Source of the DNA: Aphrophora alni
Lineage: Eukaryota > Arthropoda > Insecta > Hemiptera > Aphrophoridae
Direction of reading: 5' to 3'
Assembly (NCBI GenBank): GCA_963513935.1
Contig: OY740776.1
Span: 12,554,724-12,618,723 of the forward strand
Length of the DNA: 64,000 nt
The position numbers were made by a program, and so were the translations under genes. A model generated the notes under the pieces. It was not told the origin of the DNA, made no database searches, and worked only from the letters and a program-made list of their open reading frames with translations. Below are positions 37,563 through 48,199 of the stretch, piece after piece (the first letter of the stretch is position 1; each line of letters opens with the position of its first letter).

Positions 37563-39660
37563 GTATTTAGAAATTCCATCGGGGCACCGCCCTTAACACT
37601 CCCTTAACACTCAATACAATACAGGTCAACCCCGTACGAAGGACGGGTACTCTGCTAGAATACGATATACGTATATTTTTTACTTGAAATAATTAAAACG
37701 AAAAATATATCAATGATGTGAAAAATGGTATAACTCGTTTTTTCACCTCCTAGTAAAATACCTAGATCATTTTCAGAAGGGGATATCTCAATTTGTTCAT
37801 GTTTTATTTTCCGGACAGTTGGTACGATTGATTAAATATTTTCCAGTTGATATGACTTAAATGTTCGATCGAATATTTTCATTTTAACATTAGCCCTCGA
37901 GGAGAGTTTTATAAAAATGTGTACACCTCCCGTTGTCATGAAAACCCATCCAAATTAATGTGACCTTAACAGATTCTTCGCGTTAAACTTACAAAAGTAA
38001 AATTATTCAAATCAGATAAGAACACTATACAAAACGTTATCAACAAAATCGCAGAGCAGTTGTGAATATACAGGTTAAATCGTGTTACACAGACTGTCAA
38101 GTCATTTATCACTAAATGCATGGTGCATGAAAGTTGATAATAATTGTAATTATAATGCATGCAACAAAAATGTCGATACTATCAATAGTAGAGAAGGAAA
38201 GCGTGCAGCGAGTTTGAAGCTTGCATATCAAACAAATAACGTCGGTAAAATATAACTTTATTTTAAAAGTAACATGCAATTTTAGAATAAAAATTCCTCA
38301 GGTGTTGTATGCAAAATTGCAAAAATAATTGAGCGTTTAGTAAATCGTAGTTTTAAGTACGGAAAAAAGTGTTCTGTTTATAAACTGAATAAAATGCAAT
38401 GTTTTGAATAAAAAAGTGGCAATTTAAATAGAGCGTGCCCCACGATTGAAGTGCACGCTTTTGATTTTCTCTTAATTGCGTGCGAACCGATTCTTTTGAA
38501 ACTTTACATACTGTTTAATAAAGTTACCCAAACTGTATAAAAATTTCAACACTGACGTTTATAAAAACAAAATATCAACAACACACAACAACTTCTAACC
38601 CCATCATGCTTTACTCTTCAGGTTTAATTGTTGAACAGCTGTTCGATTCAAAAACAACAATTACATTAAAACATAAATTTATAACCTAATTCTTTTGAAT
38701 ACAATTTCTACTTTGTAGCTGCAAAATGGTTTGTCTACAGTTGTTGACAAAGTGGCATTTCGTTCATTTAAAATTAGTTTGCAAAACAGCTGATGTCTCA
38801 ACAGTTTCACTTTGCACACTACTTTGCTCACTCCGAATGGCAACCGAACAAATCGAAATTTAGGTTAAGTTTATTTGAATTGATTTATAATATATACAGG
38901 AAATGTCCCGTATGTAGGTTAGATTAATTCTTACATGTAAAATAACATAAATAAACAACAAAACAACGTTTTAAAGGAAGTAATTATTCATAAAGATGAT
39001 TGACAGTGTATATACACGGAGAGTATTTTTCGTTTGCCGAGTTTTGAAGTTGGCAATCCCGTTTCCTCAACAATACACCTAAGTTATTTGTAATATTCAT
39101 AAATAACCTCAGTTTTGACGTGAGGATGAACACTATTGTATTAAATTCATGTTTTATTCAATTTTGTTACTGCTGAAGTATGTTTTTTATTTGTCACAAA
39201 ATAACAACTGTAGACAAAGTATAATGTGAAATTCGTGAACAAAGTGTCTTTTTTAAACTCGATGAAATTGAGGCACTCGGCAAGCCTCGTACGTCAATAT
39301 TTTTCTCTCGTTTAAAAAAGTGCCGCTTTGCTCACTAGTTGCACAAATAACTATTTTACAGTTGAGCTAAAAGTAAAAACGTGGGGCATTGTTTTGAACA
39401 CTGCAAAATTATTTAGACAATTTCAGGTTGCCTTCCCAGGTGTTGATCCACCAACCACTCACTACCTACCGCAATGGTATTGTAGACAACTCTAATTATT
39501 ACAACACCCCAAAAATCTCACGTTGTTGATCAAGAACTTCATAAATCTTAAAATGTAATTTTTTGAGTTATTACATTTACTACATCGTTGGTAAAACATC
39601 AACACGTAAAGGCAAAAATCCAAGGTTCGATTCCCAGTTTAGCTCATATATTAAAAGGAA
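37563..39660. other. AT-rich non-coding stretch
   Basis: No gene recognised. There is an imperfect inverted repeat at 39233-39337 ('gtgaacaaagtgtc' plus 'ttttttaaactcg', versus its reverse complement ending 'gctttgctcac'). Confidence 0.35.
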
Positions 39661-39664
39661 TTAC

Positions 39665-40109
39665 TTACTGACTGGACAGCTGTTACTGTTAATGCCGCGA
39701 TGTCCTATGACATTTCAGACAAACTGAAACAACTTTTAAATCAAGAAGTACTGTCCCATTATACGGTTCCAGAAATGTGCTAAGATATTTTTCAACAAGA
39801 TGGTGTTTCGCCCCACTGTGCAAGTTCAGTCCAAACAATTACTCAATAACAATCCTCAATGACGTTGGATTGTTCGTGGAAGTCAGTTTTAGGTTGGCTA
39901 CCCTGGTCTCCTGATTTAACTGTGACTTTATCTTATGGGGTTATTTAAAGGAGCAAATGTACACTCATAGTTTCAACAATGGTGAGGATTTGAAGAGCGT
40001 TATCGAAGAGGAACTTCTTTGGATCCTTCGTAATTACTTTACAAGGCGTACGAGTCATTTGTTAGGCGTTGCTATCAGTGTCGCTGTGAATGGGTTTCAA
40101 TTTGAATAA
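39665..40109 (+). pseudogene. Tc1/mariner-type transposase remnant
   Basis: The segment is a DDE transposase C-terminal half broken by stops and frameshifts. DIFQQDGVSPHCAS (near 39787) is the 'FQQDGAPPH' block with the second catalytic Asp. WLPWSPDLT is the 'WPPRSPDLTP' block. Then ILWGYLKEQMYTHSFNNGED and LKSVIEEELL follow, and it closes with VAVNGFQFE and TAA at 40107-40109, equivalent to 'C...NG.HFE'. The third acidic residue after PDLT is lost or shifted. The N-terminal helix-turn-helix is not recognisable. This is a dead copy; a related, more decayed one lies at 54670-55600 on the minus strand. Confidence 0.8.
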
Positions 40110-40559
40110 ATAAATAATTATTTAATCATATTTTCATTGGTTTTTAAAACAAATAATTAGTTTTGAGTTGGTTTTAAAAGGAAATTGTGTTTGTATCGAA
40201 ATTACGTTTGTAGCAATAAAAGTTTTTTTTCCAAACAGTATTTTATTTCAACGAGCTTTTTTATGTGTTACCGCCATTTTGTTTCTATGAACACCAGTGT
40301 GTTGAAATTTTTACACAACATTTTTGGTAACTTTATTAAAACGACTGTAGTGTTTCAAAAGAATCGGTTGAGGAATAAGCAATTAATAGGCAATCAAAAG
40401 CGTGTACCTCTTTGTAGACTACTTGTTTCTAGCTAAGAATTTTACCGTTCTTCTTCTACTCTTCGTATTTGTTAATATGAACCGATGTATGGTTTCCAGC
40501 AGACTTTCACAGCTTCCAGTGTGTCGCGTTCCCTTCCTCTATTTCCAGAATGGGTCAAA

Positions 40560-40747
40560 CTATGATTATTAGCCTCGCCAGTAACCATTATGTATAACTG
40601 ACAGAAGGATGGCAGAACACAGAAACGCGCTTCTTAAGCATTTTGTGGTAGACAGCACCGTGTATTCTAAAACAGTAAGAGCCCACACCAGTTGGCATTT
40701 AAACGTCGGCTCCAAACGAAGCGAAGGCCAGGGCGTTGTTTTACGTA
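40560..40747 (-). pseudogene. Helitron protein remnant, downstream part
   Basis: Minus-strand translation reads NNALAFASFGADV, then PTGVGSYCFRIHGAVYHKM, matching the Helitron block 'NNALAFASFGA.......G..FRI.G..YH'. It continues the protein piece at 41878-42269; the two are separated by a TA-flanked insertion at 40748-41877. In-frame stops are present. Confidence 0.75.
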
Positions 40748-41877
40748 CAAATTGTCTCAAAGGTCCTGGACCGGTTCAGTAACTTGAAAACCGAAAAAGT
40801 TAGAAATAAAATATTTTATATGGTTTCTGATGATAAAAAACTACTTTTTTGGAAAATGAGACATTTCTACCTGTCCCCCAAAAACGGGGGTAACTCAATA
40901 ATCCTAAATAGAAACCCCCATCGAGTGATCCTTCATGTTAAACAGCTTACTTAGTAAAATACAAATGTACAAACTAGAGGTCGATATCTTGCTCCCATCT
41001 TAAATGGCAGCCGTTTAAATATTTGAAACTGCTATTTTACTTTATTTCATTCACAAATAATTCGAAGGCGAGAATATAGGATTAAAATGTATTGTAATAT
41101 TGTAGTCATAATTACTATCTATTATTGAATTTTGAAAAAAAAAAATACAGATTCATTCAAAAAATCAGGTGAATTAATTTGTTCTCAGTACCTTAAAGTT
41201 GTGTAAACATTTATTAAAATTACATCAACTAACATATCACTTTTGTCACACTGTCAATATGAATTAAATATTCAGCTTAACTTGTGAGATAATATTAGAT
41301 ACAAAAAAAAATACGAACACAAGATCTCACAAAAATTATGTTTGCTTAATCAATTACGTTTTACTTATAGTTTAGTTATTGTACCACATGTATCACTGAG
41401 GATGGCGACTTCGTCGTTGAAACGCGTTTGATTAAATAAACCTCATTTTTGTGAGATCTTCTGTTCGAGCTTTTTCTATCTGTAAATATGAAATACTAGT
41501 AACTACGATTACAAATAACGGTCACAAATGTTTTTAATACATTATCCCGTATTCGTCATCTAATTGTGAATGAAATAAATAAAGTAAAATACCCGTTTCA
41601 AATATTTAAACAGTCGCCAATTTATGAGCAAGATATCGACCTCTAGTTTGCGCAGTTGTATTTTACTAAATAAGCCCTTTAATATGAGGGGTCACTCGAT
41701 GGGGGTTTCTACTTAAGATTATTGAGTTCCCCCCCCAACCCCCATTTTTGGGGAACAGCTAAAAATGTCTCATTTGATCAAAAGTAGCTTTTCATCACCA
41801 GAAGGCACATAATATACAATTTCGTTTATCTACCTTTCAAGGTATTGAACCCAGTCCGGGACTTTTGGGACATACTG
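40748..41877. mobile_element. 1,130-bp TA-flanked DNA element with about 330-bp inverted repeats
   Basis: The left end starts CAAATTGTCTCAAAGGTCCT. The right end, reverse complemented, starts CAGTATGTCCCAAAAGTCCC. The TA dinucleotides at 40746-40747 and 41878-41879 fit a Tc1/mariner target. The arms stay similar for about 330 bases ('cccccatcgagtga', 'aactagaggtcgatatcttg', 'tttaaatatttgaaac'). The centre (41050-41580) carries no transposase but holds a smaller inverted-repeat module. It lies exactly within Helitron coding sequence, which confirms the borders. Confidence 0.8.
41321..41460. other. Stem-loop module copy 2 inside 16-bp inverted repeats
   Basis: Perfect inverted repeats AAGATCTCACAAAAAT (41321-41336) and its complement (41445-41460) bound a 140-bp segment. 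Inside are CTGAGGA (41396-41402), a 6-bp stem GGCGAC/GTCGTT (41404-41409 and 41413-41418) with a TTC loop, GAAAC (41419-41423) and AATAAA. It is a diverged copy of the motif at 35289. Confidence 0.55.
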
Positions 41878-42269
41878 TATATTGTCGTGCAAGTAGTGTA
41901 TCACTTGTAAATACATTTTGTAAGTCTGAATGGGCCTGGGGAATATCTATCCTTACGCTGCCTTTGTGACAACACAGTGGCGTTCTGTCAATCTCTCAAT
42001 GAATCATCAAAGCACTGCAATATCTACATTCATCACGAAGATCACCTACATCAAAATATGGATTGTTAATCACATGAAGGTGTAATTTTTAAATAATACC
42101 GAAGTTTGAAGTTCATGTTGTCATCAAAAAGTTTCCCCTGATCGTTTACTTCAATATTCAATGTCCTTCTATTTCTGCCATCGGCATTTTCTTGTACCAG
42201 TAAGTGTTCGACAATTTCCACGCTATCTTCCTGCGGCCGGCGTTTTGTTTTATACTCTGTAAAACTTCA
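41878..42269 (-). pseudogene. Helitron protein remnant, CxxC and CC..GKV region
   Basis: Minus-strand translation gives DECRYCSALMIH, a stop where Trp is usual, then EIDRTPLCCHKGSVRID and SDLQNVFTSD. Helitron proteins carry the ordered blocks 'C.(F/Y)CGALHW..E', 'CC..GKV.LP' and 'L..LFTG' just ahead of the helitron-like N-domain, and this order matches. Upstream on the same strand lies an Arg/Glu-rich stretch (about 42090-42240; e.g. NRRTLNIEV). The frame is broken by a stop and at least one frameshift. The product would have been a rolling-circle transposition protein; this copy is non-functional. Confidence 0.78.
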
Positions 42270-42299
42270 AATATCAAAGCTCCCACGCAATTTTCACAT

Positions 42300-42500
42300 A
42301 TTAACAATAAGCCAGATAAACCGATAGATTTTGCGAGATGTAAGCAATAAATCGCAAATAAAGTAAGCGCTATACAGTGTGTACAGTTAAGTCGTTAACT
42401 TTTGTGAGATAAACAAATTCACACCTAAATGTCAACACATTAACAATAAGCCATATAAACCATTAACTTTTGCGAGATTTAAGAATTCAATCACAACACA
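42300..42500. repeat. Two-copy direct repeat of about 120 bp
   Basis: 'attaacaataagccagataa' and 'ttttgcgagatgtaag' recur about 140 bases later as 'attaacaataagccatataa' and 'ttttgcgagatttaag'. Confidence 0.7.
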
Positions 42501-42659
42501 ACGTGAATCCTCACAAATAAAGTAGGCACTATTTAAACTTAACCTAAAAATAATATAAAACAGCTGTTATAAATTCTCAAAAAAAAACTTATTTGAGAAT
42601 TTAAAACAGCTGATTGGAATTATGTTTGTTGTGAAACATGCTATTTACCTACAACAGAC

Positions 42660-42972
42660 ATAAACGTGAAGATTAGTTCAAAAACGAAGTTGAAATATTC
42701 TGCGATTACCAAACCTACCCAGTACTTCTTATAATACAGAATCTTTATTACCACAGTTACCAAAGTTGGATCTCGGAGACGGGAAGCGTAAACAATCGCA
42801 ACTACTGTGTATATTTTAGCCTAATTCACATAGATCCAAGTTACATGAAACGACGACATACGGACAGCAAACCGAAAATCACGTTTTCGGTTTGTTAAGG
42901 TCGTAGAAACGTGAAAATTAATTCAAAAACGGAGGTTGAAATATTTATACAATTAACAAACTTCGTACGTAG
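42660..42972. repeat. Dispersed short repeat present twice
   Basis: 'aaacgtgaagattagttcaa' with 'gttgaaatatt' (about 42662-42720) recurs at about 42907-42965 as 'aaacgtgaaaattaattcaa' with 'gttgaaatatt'. A weaker relative lies near 57590. Confidence 0.6.
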
Positions 42973-43155
42973 AAAGAGAGAAAAGAACGTATTAATAAAT
43001 AAAGACCTCAAGCCCTTTCAATATTGTAAAGCGTCACAGTTGTAACACAAGAGTTAATCAAAAGAGACGGACAATTAAGATGAAAGAGAAGGATCTCATC
43101 CAAGACTACAATGAAAAAGGTGTAGATCCAGCTAGACCCCTCGGGATTGCCAAAC
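42955..43155 (+). repeat. Dispersed repeat family B, copy
   Basis: The segment includes 'aaaagagacggac', 'gaaagagaaggatctcatcc' and 'gtgtagatccagctagaccc'. Translated, the last part reads KEKDLIQDYNEKGVDPARP, nearly the same as the 23-residue repeat RDLTQDYMKKGVDPARIL of the array at 58741-64000. Confidence 0.75.
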
Positions 43156-43660
43156 CCGTACTCACAAACCGCAGATGGAACGTGGAGAAAGTAATTTATG
43201 CACAGTGCAACTTTATGTTCTTTATCATCCAAGTGTTGTCGGTAATGTTATCCAGAACACAAGAAGGGTGTGAATAATTTACATTAAAACACCAGATGAT
43301 ATCAAACTAAATGTAACATGGTTAACCTTGTAGATATTACGTCCGTTTAAAATGCAATGAAAGTCACGTTCCGATTATAAATACATATATAATTTCTTAC
43401 AAATAGTACTAAGAGAGTAGACTCATATTGCGGAACGTCGCCAAAATTTAAACGATCAGTGAATATTTAAAGACATTTTTGCAACTTCTTACGGCAAGGT
43501 GTGAAAAATTCTACAGCCCAAGTAAAATAAAATAACCAGTATACGAACTATACTGTTAGTTTAGTAATCCCGAAAGATTCCCCCCCCTGATCTTTTGAAG
43601 GAACTTCACATTTCATGACCTCACGAAACCGAAAAAAAAATTGTTTGACATACCATCAGC

Positions 43661-44308
43661 CACGTCACGTCACGTCAACCCACGTCATGTCACGTCACGT
43701 CACGTCATCACGTCACATCACGTCGAGTCAAGTCACGCCACGTCACGTCACGTCACGTCGAGTCAAGTCAAGTCACGTCACGTCACGAAAAGTCAAGTGT
43801 AGTCACGTCACGTCACGTCAACCCCCGTCATGTCACGTCACGTCACGTCATCACGTCACATCACGTCGAGTCAAGTCAAGTCACGTCACGTCACGTCACG
43901 TCACGTCATCACGTCACATCACGTCGAGTCAAGTCAAGTCACGCCACGTCACGTCAAGTCACGTCACGTCACGTCACGTCAAGTCACGCCACGTCACGTC
44001 ACGTCACGTCGAGTCAAGTCAAGTCACGTCACGTCACGTCACGTCGAGTTAAATCAAGTCACGTCACGTCACGAAAAGTCAAGTGTAGTCACGTCACGTC
44101 ACGTCAAGCCAAGTCACGTCACGTCACGTCAAGACAAGACAAGTCAAGCCAGGTAACGTCACGTCACGTCAAAGTCAAGTGTAGTCACGTCACGTCACGT
44201 CACGTCACGTCATGTCACGTCGAGTCAAGTCAAGTCACGTAACGTCGAGTCAAGTCAAGTCACGTAACGTCATGTCACACGTCACGTCACGTCACGTCAA
44301 GTCAAGTC
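43661..44308. repeat. Pentamer array of ACGTC/AAGTC
   Basis: About 650 bases are almost entirely 'acgtc' units with interspersed 'aagtc', 'gagtc' and 'atcac' variants. Larger blocks such as 'cacgtcgagtcaagtcaagt' recur, so the array also has secondary periods. On the minus strand the units contain TGACGT, the CRE/ATF half-site, many times, and the segment is very rich in CpG compared with its surroundings. Confidence 0.95.
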
Positions 44309-44538
44309 TACAATCATTGTTGTGCGTAACTATAGCGACTACAATAATTAAGATAGATTTTGGATTCAAAGTTAAGAAAAGCACCATACAAATATTTTTA
44401 GACCATTCAATAGTCACCAAATCATAAACAATCATTACGCCAAGGCACAAAACGTTTGTTAACTTTCAACGCGTCACAAATTACCAACGAGTATTCAAAC
44501 CAAAGTTGGTAAGAAATCAAGGTCAGACCAAGTAGGGC

Positions 44539-44700
44539 GTGATTGACGATCAGTCAGCTGAGCTGCCTGATCAGTCGATCAACGGAGAGATTGAACCCAG
44601 GCGGAGGCTCTGCGGGATGGGTAAACGTTGCCAGGATACTGTGACGAATCAAATTGTTGAAGAAGGCCCACTCCGGAGGATCAATATTAATAAAGTAAGC
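44539..44700 (+). CDS. Unassigned small open frame ending at a donor-like site
   Basis: An ATG frame reads MIDDQSAELPDQSINGEIEP and continues with RRRLCGMGKRCQD and VEEGPLRR; after 'aataaa' comes 'gtaagc', a good splice-donor consensus. Local composition is more GC-rich than the flanks. It could be a short exon or the 5' part of the non-LTR element whose RNase H lies at 45034. I do not recognise the sequence. Confidence 0.2.
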
Positions 44701-45033
44701 AACCTTACCTGTAAAGAAACATAGTAATCTTTAGAATTTTAAATTCAATAATATGTCTTGATCATTAGGATGGTTCTAGATTGAAGGCTTAAAACATTGC
44801 ATTAGTTTAAGATTATAAGAATGTCACTCTATTGAGAATAAGAAGACCGGCAGTGATAGTTGAGAGGCTGACGTGAGCGTAGCAAGTGTTTGATCAGTTA
44901 AGAAAAGCGACAGAATCAGCATTACAAAGCATCAAATTAACAAAATTGTCGTGTCGTCTTTGCAAGCCTATATACGAGTTTAATATAATATTTGCACTAT
45001 GATAGCTAGTGTTTATCACAGGATTATTAAGTT

Positions 45034-46388
45034 GTGCTCAACAAATCTGGCAGGTGTGTTGAAGGTACAATAGTGTTATTAAGTTTTGTTCACCATCTTT
45101 CTGCGCAGTTATCACAAGGTGCCCAGCTAAAGGATATTACCAATGAGTATATGATTATTAGGTCGGACAATCAGGCAGCTATAAAGTCTGTAAGTTCACA
45201 CGAACACTACTCATCACTAGTGTGGGATTGTCACCGAACATTAACCAAGCTTTCGACCCAAAACCAGGTAAAACTCACCTGGATACAGAGGACGCGAAGG
45301 AAACGAAATGGCAGATAAACTGACAAGCAATGCTTCGTAATCCCAGAACCTGTATGCGGAATAACTAAAGCCTTAACAAAAGATAGTCTAAAACAATGGC
45401 TAAACTCAGAACGATGGACAAAATATTCCACGGGAAAACTATACGGATTACTGGTACAAACAGATCTGAAAACTGCAAAATCGTCACTTCACAAAGTAAA
45501 CGAAATCAGAGGAAAATCTTAAGCTTCGTATCAAGCCATGGCGCTTTCAAGATGCATCTTAAAGGCCTTTTCACACCGGCGTACTGAACGTCCTGGACGT
45601 TTGGTACGTTTTTGTCAAAATAAATCGCTGCCCATGCTATCAAATGAGACAGTTCACACCGCGCGTACAGAACGTTCCGAACGTCATGGACGTCCGCGAC
45701 GGTTTTCGGATGATCGCTCGGCTAGTGATTTTCCACAAACGTCCAGCCCGTCCACGGCCTAGCGCATGCGCAATGAACACTTCAGAACCACGTGCTCTGC
45801 TCCCCTCATTTTTGCAAAACTCCGCGTCATCTGCAGTGTGTTTGTTGTTGCTGGTGTTCTGTGCGTTTGTATCATAGAAGCGTTGTTGGAAGAAGTTCGT
45901 GATCATATTCTCCAAACCTCTTCCGTTTTTTTATTTATGACGAATTTACTTCTCTTTGTTAACGAATATAATAATACTAAGTCGTCATCACTATCACTAC
46001 TCGACTCGTTCATCCACGGAACAGAAAACCCGGTTTCACACCAAGGAACTGGCGGAAAAGACATCTTTGCACAGGTAACAACTACACTGAGTGAGAGGTG
46101 GCACTTGACTGATCCTCATGAGCGAACAAGTGAACGTTTGGTACGTTGCTAGGCGGTGTGAAAGGGGCACATACCGGACGTCCCAAACGTTCCAAACGTC
46201 CAGGACTTTCAGTACGCCGGTGTGAAAAGGCCTTAACACCGTGGGATTATTCCAAGGAAGCTTGAAATGCAGACTATTTAATCAGCACCTAGAAACTGCA
46301 GAACATATACTTCGAAAACGCGAAGCATTAGGAGGTAGAAGACATCTGATCCTTGACGAAGATGCGACCTTTGAAGCAACCTTGCTAT
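45034..46388 (+). pseudogene. Non-LTR retrotransposon RNase H and C-terminal remnant, split by a MITE
   Basis: The first piece contains YMIIRSDNQAAIKSVSSHEH and VWDCHRTLTKLS, then QVKLTWIQ, the RNase H blocks 'I.SDSQAAI.AL', 'V..C...L..L' and 'V.L.WVPGH' with the Asp of SD. After a frameshift come PEPVCGITKALTKDSLKQWL and SSHGAFKMHL. The MITE at 45563-46233 then intervenes, and the frame resumes as TVGLFQGSLKCRLF, ETAEHIL and a stop at 46386-46388, equivalent to the 'DP.CRLC...EETAEHIL' zinc-knuckle tail. The 'WVPGH' motif and two cysteines of the knuckle are degraded. The polymerase domain is not present upstream. Confidence 0.8.
45563..46233. mobile_element. PIF/Harbinger-like MITE, 671 bp
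   Basis: The terminal inverted repeats start AGGCCTTTTCACACCGGCGT at both ends and run for about 40 bases. A 3-bp target duplication TAA is present at 45560-45562 and 46234-46236. Three-base TWA duplications are the hallmark of PIF/Harbinger. Sub-terminal versions of the end sequence ('ttcacaccgcgcgtac' near 45653, 'ggcggtgtgaaa' near 46153) may be additional transposase-binding sites. No transposase is recognisable inside. Removing the element restores the host retrotransposon frame across the junction. Confidence 0.82.
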
Positions 46389-46870
46389 GAAAACCCTGAC
46401 CTTAACCAAGGGTATGGACATAATCTAGTTAAGAATTTAAAAAGTACACAAAACGTCATATAGGCTAAAGTGTTTAAGAGGTAAAACCTATTTCTATTTA
46501 TTATAATAACAACTCCTTTTGATTCCTAACAACAGAAACATGAAAGCTCGCATTCAAAACCATATTCAAATTCCCCCTAAAAAATAATTCAAAAATCTCG
46601 ACCATTTTAAACAGTTTTTGTTCATATCTCACGTGATATTCACTGAATTAGATAAAAAAATTCATGATTCCAACCTCATCAAGATGATAAATACCGTAGT
46701 TATTTTCAAAAATGTAATTTCGAAACCTAACCTCCAAAGAAAATGTGTTATTCCTATCTTGAGACACTAATACAGGGGAAAAGAGTAGACACTTTATAAT
46801 CTACATACATCTAATGGGAAAACCAAAGTCAAGAAAGTAGTGATATACACAATTAGGTACCTGTGTATAA

Positions 46871-47126
46871 ATGGACAGGTTTCATCTGAGCTGTGAGCAG
46901 CGCGTGGAGGGGAGGTATAAGTTTTTAGTTCGAGGCCGCGTGGGGACAGAGGCATTGTAGGGGAAACAGTCAGCGCCGCCTACTGTCCACGATCCAGCGG
47001 TCTTGCAGACATCGTTGTTAGTACCAACACCCGACACAGACTGAAGCGGTCGCTACCCCCACCACCTCACTGACGCCTAGACCCACTGCGCACCCAAACT
47101 CCACAGCTCAGATGAAACCTGTCCAT
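46871..47126. mobile_element. GC-rich MITE, possibly hAT-like
   Basis: The 25-base ends ATGGACAGGTTTCATCTGAG... and the reverse complement of the right end are identical apart from the last bases. The flanks GTGTATAA (46863-46870) and GTGTAACA (47127-47134) agree at 6 of 8 positions, which would fit an aged 8-bp hAT-type duplication. The interior is strikingly GC-rich for this window and has no coding frame. Confidence 0.6.
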
Positions 47127-47168
47127 GTGTAACAACTCTTTAAAACAAACTTTACTGGATAAGACTCC

Positions 47169-48180
47169 TTGAACTACCAGTACAATTCAACACCCTACAA
47201 GACCCCCTTAAAACACTTTTGTACATTACATTTAGAGAATCCGCTTGTATTAAAAAATTGTACTGTGAGACAGGGTAACAAGTTTCTTTTAATGCGTAAC
47301 GTTGCAGGGAGGCTGTCAACATTAACCCAGCTGAGATACGGGGTCCCTCACGGATCAGTTCTCGGGCCGGTGTTGTTTTTAATTTATATTAAAGACCTAT
47401 CATCTTCCGTGTATGCAGACAGCATAATTCATTTTTCTGCAACTATGAGTTTCCAAGCAGATTCAGTTCAAAATATATAGCATAAGACTTTTCTACAAGT
47501 CAATAATTTGACCATATATTCAAATAAAACATGTTTTTTTAACTTGAAATAAAGTCAAACCAGACACCAAGTGTCATGCTGGATGACAGTGTACTTGAAG
47601 AAGTCAACAGTTCAAAATTTTTAGGGTTTTGTTGACATAGATTGATCCATATCAAATATTTGTGCTAGAATCGTTAACAGAATATATGCACTTAGAAAAT
47701 TGAGTTTGTATTGTAATCATGCGATTCTACTAACAACCTAATGGTCTTTATATCCCCATCAGAAAAAATGGAACTCTCCTTTGGAGAGATTTGTCAGCTC
47801 GGAATATGCAGTTTTGTCCTGGCTTATAGTAGGTCTTAAAAACAGCTGAGTCATGTAGATGTAGGGTTGTGTTTTAATAATTTGGATTTCTTACACTCCC
47901 GAGTATACAAATACTTGAGGTGATAACTACAGGGCAAATGTGATCATATCCAAAATAAAGATATACATAGTTATAGCACCAGCCAAGCTAGTAATTATCG
48001 TGCTGGACAGCGCTAATTGAATTCATGTACCAATCTTCCTTCCCAGGCTAGTGTTAAACTGATAAATAAGCTCCCATAGAGCATTATAAACCATCAGGAT
48101 TTTTTAACATTTAAAAACGGCCCTAGACAACTACTATTCTTTTTCTCTGTGGAGGGGTTTGTGCACTGTATGGAGAGGCC
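47169..48180 (+). pseudogene. Non-LTR reverse transcriptase remnant (catalytic loop to C-terminus)
   Basis: An early frame includes LRYGVPHGSVLGPVLFLIYI, the 'GVPQGSVLGPLLFLIYINDL' block B of non-LTR polymerases; the following 'YADD' box is degraded (VYADS). Further on, in shifting frames, come the 'VKFLG' region, LDFLHSRVYKYL / LTLPSIQIL near 47880, and INKLP with DFLTFKN near 48060-48110, ending with FFFSVEGFVH near 48150. This is the full order of the C-terminal half of a Jockey/CR1-like enzyme. Many stops and frameshifts show long decay. It resembles the fragment at 779-1075 and is probably from the same family. Confidence 0.78.
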
Positions 48181-48199
48181 TTGACATGATGGATATGGT

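Noticed and set aside
38400..39420. Possible long element bounded by 'gtgccccacg' and 'cgtggggcat'
   Set aside because: Only about 10 bases pair, with no extended similarity or target duplication.
43615..44427. Frames rich in HVTSR repeats
   Set aside because: These are products of the ACGTC pentamer array.
45766..46152. 128-codon frame inside the PIF/Harbinger-like MITE as a transposase or Myb-like protein
   Set aside because: It runs into the terminal repeats and shows no DDE or Myb motif.
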